NCBI RefSeq assembly: GCF_050942215.1
Contig: NZ_CP192056.1
Location: 1,240,001 to 1,304,000, forward strand
Reading direction: 5' to 3'
From: Sphaerimonospora sp050942215
GTDB taxonomy: Bacteria > Actinomycetota > Actinomycetes > Streptosporangiales > Streptosporangiaceae
DNA length: 64,000 bases
The notes under the pieces are model-generated. The model was given only the letters and a program-made list of their open reading frames with translations. It ran no database searches and was not told the DNA's origin. Each line of letters begins with the position of its first letter. Position 1 is the stretch's first letter. This document shows positions 9,086 through 18,344 of the stretch, one piece after another. A program made the position numbers and the translations under genes.

Positions 9086-9805
9086 GTGACTGAAGCCGAT
9101 CTTGCGGGCCACCTCCTGGCAAGTGACCTCTACTTCGTCATACATGACGACAGAACAGGCCAGATGCGGCTGCATCCTCGGCTGACCGGGCTCGGTCTGG
9201 CCGCGGCCATCGTGGGGGAATTGATGCTCGCCGGGCGCGTCGCCATCGCGGTCGCCGCGGGCCAGGCGCGGCTCACCCCGCTCCATCCCGCCCCCGCGCC
9301 GGGCATGGTCTCCGCGCCGGGCAGGGCCCATGCGCCCGGGGCGACCCGCGGGCCGGGCGCGCCGACGGCGATCGACGAGGTCGCCCAGACCGCGCTCGGC
9401 CACATCCTCGCCGAGCCCGCCCATTCGCTGCAGACGTGGCTGCGTTTCCTCGCTCGTACGGCTCACGCCGACGTGGCCGCCCGCCTGACCGGGGCCGGAA
9501 TGCTGCGACCTCGCTCCGGCAGACGGCTGCCGCTCCGGTCCCGTCCGCAGGTCCCCGTCGATCCCAACGCGGCCCTGTGGCCCGTCGGGCGGCTCAACCT
9601 CGCCATTCAGCGTGGTCAGCGGCTTGACATCCGCGACGCGCTCCTGCTGGGGCTGGTCGTCGCCACCACGGTCGCCAGGGCGGTGCTGTGGGAGCCGGAG
9701 TCGAGACACCTGGCGGACTCGATCGCCGGGCTGCCGGCGCCGTACCGGGAGTTGATCGCCCAGACCAAGGCGGCCATCGGCGACGCCGTCATCAGTCCCC
9801 GATGA
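9086..9805 (+). CDS. GPP34 (GOLPH3-like) family protein
   Basis: A 239-residue protein. The opening LAGHLLASDLYFVIHDDRTGQMRLHPRL and GLGLAAAIVGELMLAGRVAI, and a later helical core with WLRFLARTAHADVAARL, match bacterial GPP34 proteins. The eukaryotic relatives bind phosphatidylinositol 4-phosphate at the Golgi; bacterial members, common in actinomycetes, have no firmly assigned role. An unusual Pro/Ala/Gly-rich linker (about residues 68-92) interrupts the fold after strand two. The gene is monocistronic by appearance. Confidence 0.85.
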   Translation: MTEADLAGHLLASDLYFVIHDDRTGQMRLHPRLTGLGLAAAIVGELMLAGRVAIAVAAGQARLTPLHPAPAPGMVSAPGRAHAPGATRGPGAPTAIDEVAQTALGHILAEPAHSLQTWLRFLARTAHADVAARLTGAGMLRPRSGRRLPLRSRPQVPVDPNAALWPVGRLNLAIQRGQRLDIRDALLLGLVVATTVARAVLWEPESRHLADSIAGLPAPYRELIAQTKAAIGDAVISPR

Positions 9806-9912
9806 AAGCACCCGGGTTAAAGCGGCCCAGGCGAAAGTTTCCCTGAAAGCGCGCGTAAAAGCGTCCATAAAAGTGCCCATGTAAAAGGTCCCGGTGAAAG
9901 TTCCGGTGCGAA
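9803..9912. repeat. Phased AAAG array between GPP34 and the APC permease
   Basis: Eight AAAG tetramers, usually in a (T/C)(G/A)AAAG context, occur at 9805, 9819, 9834, 9846, 9858, 9870, 9884 and 9897. Steps are 12-15 bp, with three consecutive 12-bp steps. The array begins in the GPP34 stop codon and ends about 30 bp before the permease ATG. Function unknown; it may be a degenerate tandem repeat or a multi-site protein target. Confidence 0.7.
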
Positions 9913-9940
9913 CCGACGCCCCCCTCCACGGAGTTTCCGC

Positions 9941-11419
9941 ATGTCCCTGACAGAGCACAGAACGACGAGCGCCGTCTCGGCGGCGCTGGCCAAAGACCGC
10001 CTCGGCGTGCCGTCCGTGGTGTTCTTCGTCATCTCGGCGGCGGCGCCGCTGACCGTCATCGCCGGCGTGGTGAGCACGGCCTACGCCGCGACCGGCGTCA
10101 CCGGTGTGCCGCTGGCGTTCATCCTGCTCGGCGCCATCCTCGGGCTGTTCGCCGTCGGCTATGTGACGATGGCCCGCTACGTGGTCAACGCGGGCGCGTT
10201 CTACGCGTACACCGCCAAAGGCCTCGGCCGGCCGGTGGGCGTGGCGACCGCGTGGGTCGCGCTGCTGGCCTACAACGCGCTTCAGGTGGGCCTCTACGGT
10301 GTGATCGGCTCGGCCGCCGAACCGCTGTTCGTCGACTGGTTCGGCATCTCGCCGCCGTGGTGGCTGATCGCACTGGCCTTCTGGGCGCTGACCGGGGTGC
10401 TCGGGCTCATGCGGGTGGACGTGAACGGCAAGGTCCTGTCCGTCCTGCTGCTGACCGAGGTCGCCGTCGTCGTCGTGTTCGACATCGCGAATCTCCTGCA
10501 CCCGGCCGCAGCGGCGGGCTACAGCATGGGGGTCTTCAACCCCGGGAACCTCTTCGTGCCCGGCGTCGGGGCCGTGATCGCGATCTGCGTCGCGTCGTTC
10601 TCCGGCTTCGAGTCGTCGGTGGTGTTCTCCGAGGAGACCAAGGATCCGAGGCGCACGGTGCCGCTCGCCACCTACGTCGCGCTCGTCGTCATCTCCGCGC
10701 TGTACGCGCTGTCGTCGTGGGCGCTGACCGTGCCCGTCGGCGTGGACAGGATCGTCGGCGCCTCCCGGGAGCAGGGCCCCGAGCTCCTGTTCGCCCTCGC
10801 CGGGCAGCACCTGGGGTCGACCATCGCGACCATCGGGTCCGTCCTGTTCGTGACCAGCATCGTCGCCGCGATGATCGCCTTCCACAACACGATCGCCCGC
10901 TACGTCTTCGCGCTCGGCCGGGAGAACGTCCTGCCCGCCGGCTTCGCCCGTACCAACCCGCCGACCGGCGCCCCGATCATCGGTTCGCTGACCCAGAGCG
11001 TCTTCGGGCTGGCCGTGATCGTCCTGTACGCGGCCTTCGACCTGGATCCGCTGGTCCACCTGTTCTTCACGATCGGCTCGTTCGGCGGCCTGGGTGTTCT
11101 GCTGCTGCTGGCGGGTACGTCCGTCGCCGTGCTGGCCTTCTTCCTCAAGACCCCCGGCGTGGAGAACGCCTGGCGGACCCGGATCGCGCCGGCCGTCGCC
11201 TCGGTGCTGCTGATCGTCGTCCTCGGGCTCGCCCTGGTCAACTTCGACACGGTCCTCGGCGTGGCTCCCGACTCCCTGCTCCGCTGGGCCCTGCCCGCCG
11301 CCTACTTCGCCGCCATCGGGCTCGGCGTCGCCTGGGGCCTCGCCCTGCGGCGCAACCGTCCCGGTGTCTACGCCAACATCGGCCTGGGCGCCCAGGCCGC
11401 AGTCAGGAGGAGCAGTTGA
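9941..11419 (+). CDS. APC-superfamily amino acid permease
   Basis: A 492-residue polytopic protein with about 12-14 membrane segments. TM1 carries the APC signature (VVFFVISAAAPLTVIAGVVS). A later segment has SFSGFESSVVFSEETKDPRRTVPLA, typical of amino acid/polyamine antiporters and permeases. Start at ATG 9941, preceded by ACGGAG. Its stop overlaps the TTG start of the GNAT gene, so the two are translationally coupled. Substrate is unknown; the pairing with an acetyltransferase could mean import and modification of an amine or amino acid, which is inference. Confidence 0.92.
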   Translation: MSLTEHRTTSAVSAALAKDRLGVPSVVFFVISAAAPLTVIAGVVSTAYAATGVTGVPLAFILLGAILGLFAVGYVTMARYVVNAGAFYAYTAKGLGRPVGVATAWVALLAYNALQVGLYGVIGSAAEPLFVDWFGISPPWWLIALAFWALTGVLGLMRVDVNGKVLSVLLLTEVAVVVVFDIANLLHPAAAAGYSMGVFNPGNLFVPGVGAVIAICVASFSGFESSVVFSEETKDPRRTVPLATYVALVVISALYALSSWALTVPVGVDRIVGASREQGPELLFALAGQHLGSTIATIGSVLFVTSIVAAMIAFHNTIARYVFALGRENVLPAGFARTNPPTGAPIIGSLTQSVFGLAVIVLYAAFDLDPLVHLFFTIGSFGGLGVLLLLAGTSVAVLAFFLKTPGVENAWRTRIAPAVASVLLIVVLGLALVNFDTVLGVAPDSLLRWALPAAYFAAIGLGVAWGLALRRNRPGVYANIGLGAQAAVRRSS

Positions 11420-12009
11420 CCGAGCTCATCCGGATCCAGCACACTCCGGAGGCCGCCGCGGTCGTCGGCGCGATCATCGCGGAGTCCTTCCACGACCTCG
11501 AGGTCTCGACCTGGATCGTCCGGCCCGACGAGGACCGGCGCCAGGTGCTGCCGCCGTACTTCGCCCTGTTCACCGAGCACGCCTTCGCACACGGCGAGGT
11601 CTACGTGACGGCGGACATGTCGGCGGCCGCCGTGTGGTTCGACAACCAGACCCCGCCCCTTCCCGACGTCCCGGACCTGGAGGCGCGCCTCGCGGCGTTC
11701 GCCGGTTCGCACGCGCAGCGGTTCACACTGCTCGGCGAGGAGATGGACAAGCGGCACCCGCACGACCCGCACTGCTATCTCGCGTTCCTCGCGGTGGTGC
11801 CGAACCGGCAGAGTCAGGGGCTGGGCAGCCGGCTGCTGGCGGAGCACCACCGCAGGCTCGACGAGGCGGGGACCGCGGCCTATCTGGAGGCCAGCAACGC
11901 CCGTAGCCGGGAGTTCTACCTGCGTCACGGCTATGCGGATCTCGGCGAGCCGCTGATCCTGCCCGACGGCCCGCCCATGTTCCCGATGTGGCGGCCCCCG
12001 GCATCCTGA
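11416..12009 (+). CDS. GNAT-family N-acetyltransferase
   Basis: A 197-residue protein starting at TTG 11416, 5 nt after AGGAGG and overlapping the permease stop (TTGA). The acetyl-CoA loop is visible as LAFLAVVPNRQSQGLGSRLLAEHH, followed by AAYLEASNARSREFYLRHGY, the canonical last strands. The acceptor is unknown. It is the last gene before a strong terminator. Confidence 0.9.
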   Translation: MTELIRIQHTPEAAAVVGAIIAESFHDLEVSTWIVRPDEDRRQVLPPYFALFTEHAFAHGEVYVTADMSAAAVWFDNQTPPLPDVPDLEARLAAFAGSHAQRFTLLGEEMDKRHPHDPHCYLAFLAVVPNRQSQGLGSRLLAEHHRRLDEAGTAAYLEASNARSREFYLRHGYADLGEPLILPDGPPMFPMWRPPAS

Positions 12010-12026
12010 GCCCGACCTGCTTCCAC

Positions 12027-12062
12027 GAGGGGCCCGTACGGAGTTCTCCGTACGGGCCCCTC
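12027..12062. terminator. Bidirectional terminator hairpin
   Basis: Perfect 16-bp inverted repeat GAGGGGCCCGTACGGA (12027-12042) and its complement (12047-12062) around a 4-nt loop. It lies between the convergent GNAT and DUF58 genes. Confidence 0.85.
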
Positions 12063-12102
12063 GCCGGCGGTGGGGTGCCCGAGGAGGCGTGCGAAGCGTT
12101 CT

Positions 12103-13512
12103 TCAGAGGCGGCCGGCGGCCTTGAGCGCGAGGTAGGCGTCGGCCAGCGCGGGCGCGATGTCCTCGGGGAGCGCGTCCACGACCTCGACGCCGTGGCCGC
12201 GCAGCAGCGCGGTGATCCTGCGCCGCTCCCCGCGCAGGCGTTCGGCCGCCGCCGCGTCGTACACGCGCTCGGCCGTGCCCCTGCCGGACGCCATGGCGGC
12301 CACCCGCGGGTCGGCGACGGCGGCGACCAGGACGAGATGGCGGGAGGAGAGCTGGGGCAGCACCGGCAGCAGGCCCTCCTCGAGCGAGGCCGGGTTGAGG
12401 TCGGTCAGCAGCACCACGAGGCAGCGGCGACCGGTCCTGGCCAGCACGGCCGACACCATCCCGGCCCCGTCGGACTCGACGAGTTCCGCCTCGATCGGCG
12501 CCATGACGTCGACGAGCGAGGAGAGCAGCTCGGTCCGGGAGGCCCCGGACAGCGACGCGCGGACCTTCCGGTCATAGGCGAGGAAGTCGACCCGGTCTCC
12601 GGCGCGTGAGGCGAGCGCGGCGAGGAGCAGCGCGGCGTCCATCGACCAGTCCAGCCTGGGCCAGCCCGCTTCTGGACGGCCGGCGGCCTCCGCCGCCGCA
12701 GGCCCGCCGTGCCCCGCTCGTGGTCCGCCCGGCTTCCCGTCGCCCGCCGGTGGTTCCCCGGCGAGCGGGATCGGCGCGGCCCCGACCCGGCCCGCCGACG
12801 TGCGGCCCGTGTCGAGGACGATCAGCACGCGCCGGTCGCGCTCGGGCCGCCAGGTCCGTACGACCACGTCGGAGCGCCTGGCGGTGGCCCGCCAGTCGAT
12901 GGACCTGGCGTCGTCGCCGGCGACGTACTCCCTGAGCGAGTCGAACTCGGTGCCCTGACCGCGTACGAGCGCCGGGTGGTTGCCGTCCAGTTCCCGCAGC
13001 CTGGCCAGCCTGCCGGGCAGGTGCTTGTGGCTGAGGAACGGCGGCAGCACCCGGATCGACCACGGCACCCGGTGCGTGCCCTGCCTCCCGGCCAGGCCGA
13101 GCGGCCCGAGTGAGCGGACCGTCACGACGACGGCCTCGCTGTCCCCCCTCCTGGTGGGCGTCAGCGTCGTGGTCAGGCGCCGCCGCTCGCCGCTCGGCAC
13201 GGCGAACCGCACCCGGTGCGGCCTCGCCCCCGCCGAGGGCGGCCACGCGTCGCGCAGCACGCCCCGGACCCGGCGGGCGCCGGGGTTCTCCACGATCAGC
13301 CCGATCTCGGCCGACCCGCCGAGCCGTACCAGCCGCTCGCCGTCCCGGACGAAGCGCAGCGCGCGCACGCTGCCCGCGAGCAGCAGGTCGACCACCACGA
13401 GCGCGGCGAGCAGCAGCGCGATCCCGGCCACGGCGAGTCCGGGCCGCTGCGCGAAGAGCACGGCGACGGCGCCCAGCGCGGCGAGCAGGGCGACGCGTCC
13501 GGTCAGCGCCAC
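12103..13512 (-). CDS. DUF58-domain protein
   Basis: A 469-residue protein read from GTG 13512, downstream of AGGAG. It has two N-terminal membrane helices (about 5-45), a beta-rich region, and the family hallmark FDSLREYVAGDDARSIDWRATAR, followed by a von Willebrand A-like domain. A low-complexity Pro/Gly/Ala insertion lies near residues 260-300. DUF58 proteins are found beside MoxR ATPases, where they are thought to act with the ATPase in protein or complex maturation at the membrane. It is the last gene of the minus-strand MoxR cluster. Confidence 0.87.
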   Translation of the reverse strand: MALTGRVALLAALGAVAVLFAQRPGLAVAGIALLLAALVVVDLLLAGSVRALRFVRDGERLVRLGGSAEIGLIVENPGARRVRGVLRDAWPPSAGARPHRVRFAVPSGERRRLTTTLTPTRRGDSEAVVVTVRSLGPLGLAGRQGTHRVPWSIRVLPPFLSHKHLPGRLARLRELDGNHPALVRGQGTEFDSLREYVAGDDARSIDWRATARRSDVVVRTWRPERDRRVLIVLDTGRTSAGRVGAAPIPLAGEPPAGDGKPGGPRAGHGGPAAAEAAGRPEAGWPRLDWSMDAALLLAALASRAGDRVDFLAYDRKVRASLSGASRTELLSSLVDVMAPIEAELVESDGAGMVSAVLARTGRRCLVVLLTDLNPASLEEGLLPVLPQLSSRHLVLVAAVADPRVAAMASGRGTAERVYDAAAAERLRGERRRITALLRGHGVEVVDALPEDIAPALADAYLALKAAGRL

Positions 13513-13553
13513 GACGCGGCCGCTCCTGTCGGTACGGCTGCCGCCTCCTGCTG

Positions 13554-13613
13554 CGTGATCGCGAACTCCATATCTGCCGGTCGGCCCGGCCGCATGCGAT
13601 GTCGCAAGATCGC
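13554..13613. repeat. Degenerate member of the GTGATCTTGC intergenic repeat family
   Basis: The gap between the MoxR and DUF58 genes contains GTGATCGCGAACTCC (13555-13569) and, in reverse, GTCGCAAGATCG (13601-13612). Both resemble the repeat core at 4734-4993 and 49966-50082. The match is partial. Confidence 0.35.
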
Positions 13614-13622
13614 AGGCTCCTG

Positions 13623-14720
13623 TCAGCGGGGGACGGGGACGGTGGCGAGGATGCCGTCCAGGATGCCGTCGGGCGTGGCGCCCTCGATCTCGGCCTCCGG
13701 CCTGAGCTGCACGCGGTGGCGCAGCGCGGGCCGGGCCAGGGCCTTGACGTCGTCGGGGGTGACGTAGGACCGTCCCGACAGCCAGCCCCACGCGCGGGCC
13801 GCGGCGAGCAGCGCGGTCGCCCCTCGCGGGGACACGCCGATGCGCAGCGACGGAGAATCGCGGGTGGCCCGGGCGAGATCGACCACGTATCCGAGCACCT
13901 TCGGCGCCACGTGCACCTGCTTGACGGCGTCGCGACCGGCCGCGAGGTCTGCGGCCGTGGCCACCGGTTCGATCTCGGAGAGGTCGCGGGGGTCGAACCC
14001 CTGCACGTGCCGTTCCAGCACCGCGATCTCCTGCTCCCTGGGCGGCAGCGGCACGGTGAGCTTGAGCAGGAACCTGTCGAGCTGCGCCTCGGGAAGCCGG
14101 TAGGTGCCCTCGTACTCGATGGGGTTCTGCGTGGCGGCCACGATGAACGGATCGGGCAGCGCGCGTGCTGCGCCGTCCACGCTGATCTGGCGCTCCTCCA
14201 TCGCTTCGAGGAGGGCGGCCTGGGTCTTCGGCGGGGTCCGGTTGATCTCGTCGGCCAGCAGCAGGTTCGTGAAGACCGGCCCCTTGCGGAACTCGAACTC
14301 CGCCGTCTTGGCGTCGTAGACGAGCGAGCCGGTGACGTCACCGGGCATCAGATCGGGGGTGAACTGGATCCGCTTGAAATCCAGCGCGAGCGCGGACGCC
14401 AGCGTGCGGACCAGCAGGGTCTTGGCCACCCCGGGGACGCCTTCGAGCAGCACGTGCCCCCGGCACAGCAGCGCGATGACCAGGCCGGTGACGACGGCGT
14501 CCTGGCCCACCACGGCCTTGGCCACCTCGGCGCGCAGCGCGGCGAGCGCGCCGCGGGCCGCCTCGGCCCCCGGCGGGTCGGTTCCCCGCGCGTTCGATCC
14601 GGGCGCGGTCGACGCGGGGGGCCTGGCGACTCCCGCAGATCCAGCGGATCCGAGAGGCGCTGTTCCCGCTGATCCGGAAGGCACTGCTCCGGAGGATCCG
14701 GGTGACACGGCTGCGGTCAA
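13623..14720 (-). CDS. MoxR-family AAA+ ATPase
   Basis: A 365-residue ATPase. After a Ser/Ala/Gly/Pro-rich N-terminal tail of about 50 residues, it shows Walker A GVPGVAKT, the MoxR block DFKRIQFTPDLMPGDVTG, Walker B LLLADEIN, sensor ATQNPIEYEGTY and LPEAQLDRFL. MoxR ATPases act as chaperones for metalloenzyme or envelope complexes together with vWA/DUF58 partners, which follow here. Translation starts at TTG 14720, overlapping the DUF4350 stop by four bases. Confidence 0.95.
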   Translation of the reverse strand: MTAAVSPGSSGAVPSGSAGTAPLGSAGSAGVARPPASTAPGSNARGTDPPGAEAARGALAALRAEVAKAVVGQDAVVTGLVIALLCRGHVLLEGVPGVAKTLLVRTLASALALDFKRIQFTPDLMPGDVTGSLVYDAKTAEFEFRKGPVFTNLLLADEINRTPPKTQAALLEAMEERQISVDGAARALPDPFIVAATQNPIEYEGTYRLPEAQLDRFLLKLTVPLPPREQEIAVLERHVQGFDPRDLSEIEPVATAADLAAGRDAVKQVHVAPKVLGYVVDLARATRDSPSLRIGVSPRGATALLAAARAWGWLSGRSYVTPDDVKALARPALRHRVQLRPEAEIEGATPDGILDGILATVPVPR

Positions 14721-15982
14721 GAGTCTCGAACCTGCCTTTCGAGTCTGTCGAGGTGCTCGGCGAGCGCCACCAGGCCGGCGTCGTCCTTCGGCGCCGGGCC
14801 GTACAGCGTGGTCCGCACGTGGTTCAGATCCTCCCCGGTCCGTACGGCCACCGCCGCGGCGACCTCGCCGGGCGGCGCGGCGGCGGGCAGCCCGAGCCGC
14901 GGGACGATCCGGTCGGCCGCGGCGGCACGCAGCGCGAGCGCCGCCCGGTCACGCGCCCGCCTGGCCCGGTAGAGCCGGCCGCGCCCCTCCACGGTCTCGG
15001 ACGCCCGGACGATCACGGGGAGACGCTCGACCACGACCGGGCCGAGCCTGCGCCCACGCCAGACGGCGGCCGCCGCCACCGCGACGACGAGCTGGAGGAC
15101 CGCCCAGCCGACCCCGTCCGGGACGAGGTCGCCGAGCGTCCGCGCCTCCCGGGCATCGGATCCGCCGGCCTCTCCGGCGTCGACGCGGTCCACGACATCC
15201 GGGGCGACCAGCCAGACCACCCGCCGCTTCGCCCCGGCCAGGTTGAGCGCGAGCGCGGCGTTGCCGTCCTCGGCGAGCCGGAGGTTGGTCATGAAGCCGC
15301 CGTCGCCGGCCACGGTGACCGTGCGCCCGTCGAGGACGTACCGGACCAGGGTCGGCCGCCCGCCGGCGGGATAACAGCCGGTGGACCCGGCCGGCCCCGT
15401 GAACGACATGCCGCCCAGATAGGCGCTCCCGGCCAGGGCGGCCTCCCGTAGCCCGCATTCCGGATCGCGTGATCTGGTGCGGACGGCGCGGTTCTCGGGC
15501 CTGACCCCGCTCGCGAGGATGCCCAGGTGCGCCGCGCGCCCCACGATGAGACGGTCGGCCGGGGACGCGGCGAGCCGTCTCGCGTCCGCCTCGCTCACCT
15601 CGCTGGCTTCGGTGACGACGAGCAGGCTGCCGGAGCCGGCCGCGGCCAGCGCGGCCGAGACGCCGTCGACGCGTTCGACCGCGACGCCGTGATCCGCGAG
15701 CACCTCGGCGAGGGCCCGCGTGCCCACCGGGGACGTGTCGGCGGGGTCGGCGTACCTGCCGCCCGCGTCACCGGACGGCGACAGCAGCAGCGGCACCACC
15801 GCCGCGGCCACCACGATGATCCCCACCAGTGCGATCCCGCGCAGCCGGCGCCACCGCCCGGTCTTCACCACGGCGGTTCCCGTCTCGGGAGGAGCGCCGT
15901 CGGGGGGAGAGACCGTCTCTTCCGCCTCGGGCGGCCTCGGCCCGCCGGTCGCGGGGCGGCCGTCGCTCGTCCGGGTGCTCAC
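14717..15982 (-). CDS. DUF4350-domain membrane protein
   Basis: A 421-residue protein from GTG 15982, overlapping the preceding stop (GTGA). A Pro-rich cytoplasmic start is followed by one helix (about 50-70: ALVGIIVVAAAVVPLLL), then an extracellular-type alpha/beta region that begins TSPVGTRALAEVLADHGVAVERVDG, the DUF4350 pattern. A second helix (VGWAVLQLVVAVAAAAVW) and a basic helical tail follow. Such genes accompany MoxR/DUF58/DUF4129 in actinobacteria and probably encode parts of one membrane complex. Confidence 0.82.
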   Translation of the reverse strand: MSTRTSDGRPATGGPRPPEAEETVSPPDGAPPETGTAVVKTGRWRRLRGIALVGIIVVAAAVVPLLLSPSGDAGGRYADPADTSPVGTRALAEVLADHGVAVERVDGVSAALAAAGSGSLLVVTEASEVSEADARRLAASPADRLIVGRAAHLGILASGVRPENRAVRTRSRDPECGLREAALAGSAYLGGMSFTGPAGSTGCYPAGGRPTLVRYVLDGRTVTVAGDGGFMTNLRLAEDGNAALALNLAGAKRRVVWLVAPDVVDRVDAGEAGGSDAREARTLGDLVPDGVGWAVLQLVVAVAAAAVWRGRRLGPVVVERLPVIVRASETVEGRGRLYRARRARDRAALALRAAAADRIVPRLGLPAAAPPGEVAAAVAVRTGEDLNHVRTTLYGPAPKDDAGLVALAEHLDRLERQVRDS

Positions 15983-16641
15983 GTGGCCGCCTCCAGCGAG
16001 ACCCGGGCCTTCCTGAGGTCGTCGTCGAGAGTGGTGAGCTGGAGGTACGCCTTCCGGGTGCCGGGCGCTTCGCCGTACGTGACGTCGTCGAAGACGCGCG
16101 CCGCCCGCCGAAGCGCGACGGCGTGGGACGGCAGCGCGGCGCCGGCGGCCTCGGCCAGCTCGGTGGCGGTGCGGCCGGGCAGCGGGCTGACGATGGCGCG
16201 CTCCTCCAGGTCTCGGGCGATCGCGCGGAGCCGCTCCTGGACGGCGGCGCGCCAGTTCCCGTCGGCGGCGTGCCGCTGCGCCGCGGTCCTGTGCTCGGCG
16301 GCGGACAGCTCCGGCCGGTCGAAGACGCCGCCGGCGCCGCCGCCGCCGACGCGCGACATCCGGCGCAGGGCCCACAGCAGCAGCGCCGCCAGGGCGGCGA
16401 GGATCAGGCCGATGACGATGAGCGATACGACGCCGCCGGCCGAGCCCGTGCCGGAATCGAGCAGATCGCCCAGGAACTCGGTGAACTTCCGCCAGAGCCA
16501 GTCGACCAGAGACTCATGCCGGTAGTCCGGCCGTTGCAACTCCCGCTCCGCCTCCTGCCGGGCCTGGTCGCGTCCGACATCGACGGGGGGTCCGATCGGC
16601 GACCCGACCAGCGACAGGGCTGTCCATGAGGACAGCGTCAC
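15979..16641 (-). CDS. DUF4129-domain membrane protein
   Basis: A 220-residue protein from GTG 16641, again overlapping the previous stop by GTGA. It has one helix at about 75-100 (VVSLIVIGLILAALAALLLWAL). The C-terminal cytoplasmic domain contains AAVQERLRAIARDLEERAI and LPGRTATELAEAAG, ending with FDDVTYGEAPGTRKAYLQL. That pattern matches DUF4129, a domain also fused to transglutaminase-like proteins. It forms part of the MoxR cluster. Confidence 0.82.
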   Translation of the reverse strand: MTLSSWTALSLVGSPIGPPVDVGRDQARQEAERELQRPDYRHESLVDWLWRKFTEFLGDLLDSGTGSAGGVVSLIVIGLILAALAALLLWALRRMSRVGGGGAGGVFDRPELSAAEHRTAAQRHAADGNWRAAVQERLRAIARDLEERAIVSPLPGRTATELAEAAGAALPSHAVALRRAARVFDDVTYGEAPGTRKAYLQLTTLDDDLRKARVSLEAAT

Positions 16642-18005
16642 GGCCGGGGCCCCTGGTACGGGCCTTGGTGGGGCGGCGCCCCGGTGCCCGGGTCGGCCCC
16701 GGGGGCCGACGCCGCGGCGTAGGACGGATGCCACAGGTCGTCGACGCCGGCGTGCACCCACCCCTGCTCCTGGTTACGCGCGGCGGCGGTCCGCAGCACG
16801 AGGTCGAACGCCTCGGCCCGCATCCGCCGGTCGGCGTACAGCAGCCCGCTGACCCCCGCCTGGAACGGATAGGTGATCATCGAGGTCAGGATGCCGCCGA
16901 CGGACACCAGCAGGGCCCCGATGATCGCCGATGCGGCCGAGCCCTCGCCGAAGAGCCCGAGCAGGGTCCCGGCGAGGCTGAAGGGGAAGGAAAGCACCAC
17001 GCCCACCAACCCGATGAGCATCCCGGTCAGCAGCACGATGCCGAGCACCCGCCACGAATCCCCCCTGACCAGCCGCCACGAACGGCGCATGGCGTCGGTC
17101 GCGCCGAGCCCTTCCAGCACGACCGATGGGGCGGCCAGGGCGAGCTTCGTCTGGAAGAACAGCACATAGGGGATGTAGAGCAGGATGAACAGCAGGACGA
17201 GGAGGAACATCGCCCCCACGCTGGAACCGTCCAGATCGTCGAGTGAGCCCGCCATCATGAGCGATACGAACGCCATGAACGCGACCAGCGCCGGGGCGAG
17301 CAGGATGAGCCCCTGGATCAGGACCAGCCCGAGCAGCGCGGGCACCCGCGACCTGGCCAGCCGCCAGGCCTCGCCGGCGGTGATGCGTCCGCCGAAGACG
17401 GCGCGGCCGAGCACCCGGGTGAGGATGCCGGTGAGGACCGTGGTGGCGAAGAACGTGATCACGAGGGAGATCAGCGTGCCGGTGAGGTCGATGACCTCTC
17501 CGATGGGCAGGATCTCGGTCGTCTCCGACTCGCCGCTCAACGCGGTGCCGTAGCCCTGCAGCAGGAACGCCTGCCCGACCGTGATCGGGAGCGTGGTGAT
17601 CGCGGCCACGACGGCCGAGAGGCCGAGCGTCGCCTTCGGGTTGGCCCGGATCAGCTTGATCGAACCGTCGAGGATGTCGCCGAGGGCCAGCGGGCGCAGC
17701 GGGATGATGCCGGGCCGGGGGGCCTGGGGCTGCGGGTGGAAGCCGTACGGCCCGGACTGTTCGCCGTACTGCTGCCCGCCGTGGCCGTACGGACCGGGTC
17801 CGTGCCCGTGGGGCGTGCCGTACGGCGGCCGCTGCGGACCGGGGCCGCCGGGGTCGCCGGGGTTTCCGGGGTCGGGGGAGGCGCCGGGCCGTTCCTGGCC
17901 GCCTGGCGAGACCCAGGACGTGGCGGCCCCGCCGCGGTACGGCGGAGGTTGCTCGGCCGACCAGCCGGGGGGTACGTCGGGCGTAGGATCGGGGGCGTCT
18001 GTCAT
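16638..18005 (-). CDS. Polytopic membrane protein (glycerophosphodiester phosphodiesterase membrane-domain type)
   Basis: A 455-residue protein from ATG 18005. The first ~130 residues are Pro/Gly/His-rich and disordered. From RPLALGDILDGSIKLIRANPKATLGLS onward there are about six membrane segments with the family motif (FFQTKLALAAPSVVLEGLGATDAMRRSW). This is the usual first gene of the actinobacterial DUF4129/DUF4350/MoxR/DUF58 operon, and each junction here overlaps by four bases. Function unknown. CAGGAT lies 6 nt before the ATG, so the mRNA may be leaderless. Confidence 0.82.
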   Translation of the reverse strand: MTDAPDPTPDVPPGWSAEQPPPYRGGAATSWVSPGGQERPGASPDPGNPGDPGGPGPQRPPYGTPHGHGPGPYGHGGQQYGEQSGPYGFHPQPQAPRPGIIPLRPLALGDILDGSIKLIRANPKATLGLSAVVAAITTLPITVGQAFLLQGYGTALSGESETTEILPIGEVIDLTGTLISLVITFFATTVLTGILTRVLGRAVFGGRITAGEAWRLARSRVPALLGLVLIQGLILLAPALVAFMAFVSLMMAGSLDDLDGSSVGAMFLLVLLFILLYIPYVLFFQTKLALAAPSVVLEGLGATDAMRRSWRLVRGDSWRVLGIVLLTGMLIGLVGVVLSFPFSLAGTLLGLFGEGSAASAIIGALLVSVGGILTSMITYPFQAGVSGLLYADRRMRAEAFDLVLRTAAARNQEQGWVHAGVDDLWHPSYAAASAPGADPGTGAPPHQGPYQGPRP

Positions 18006-18300
18006 GTCCCAATCCTGGCATGTTGTACGGCTCGCCGCACGGTGGCGTGACCCGCCGTGTGGTGGCGCGGCGCAGGTCGGAGCGGCCTTTGGCATGGCAG
18101 GTCCCGCGCGATCGGATCAGCCGTACGAGACCGGCGGGGAGACTCGGACGAGGCCCGCGCGGGAGTCGCTCTTCCGCGCCCGGACGGCCGCTGAGACGCC
18201 GGGGCGAGTGTCGGGCGCGGTTCAAGCTCCTGCCCGCATCCGGTCAGGTAATCGCGCTTCCTCGCTCCTGGGCCTAAACTTCGTCCTCTGTGATGGTGGT

Positions 18301-18329
18301 GTTACCCCCAAGCGGCGCCCACGGGTAAC
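18301..18329. promoter_or_regulatory. GTTACCC/GGGTAAC inverted repeat, candidate MtrA site
   Basis: GTTACCC (18301-18307) and GGGTAAC (18323-18329) are perfect inverted arms 15 bp apart, 60 bp before mtrA. MtrA-family regulators recognise GTAAC-type elements, so autoregulation is plausible. Confidence 0.4.
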
Positions 18330-18344
18330 CTTCCAGTGAAACCT

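Noticed and set aside
8972..11059. Long minus-strand frame over GPP34 and the APC permease
   Set aside because: Antisense shadow; its odd Thr-Phe-rich stretch simply comes from the AAAG array.
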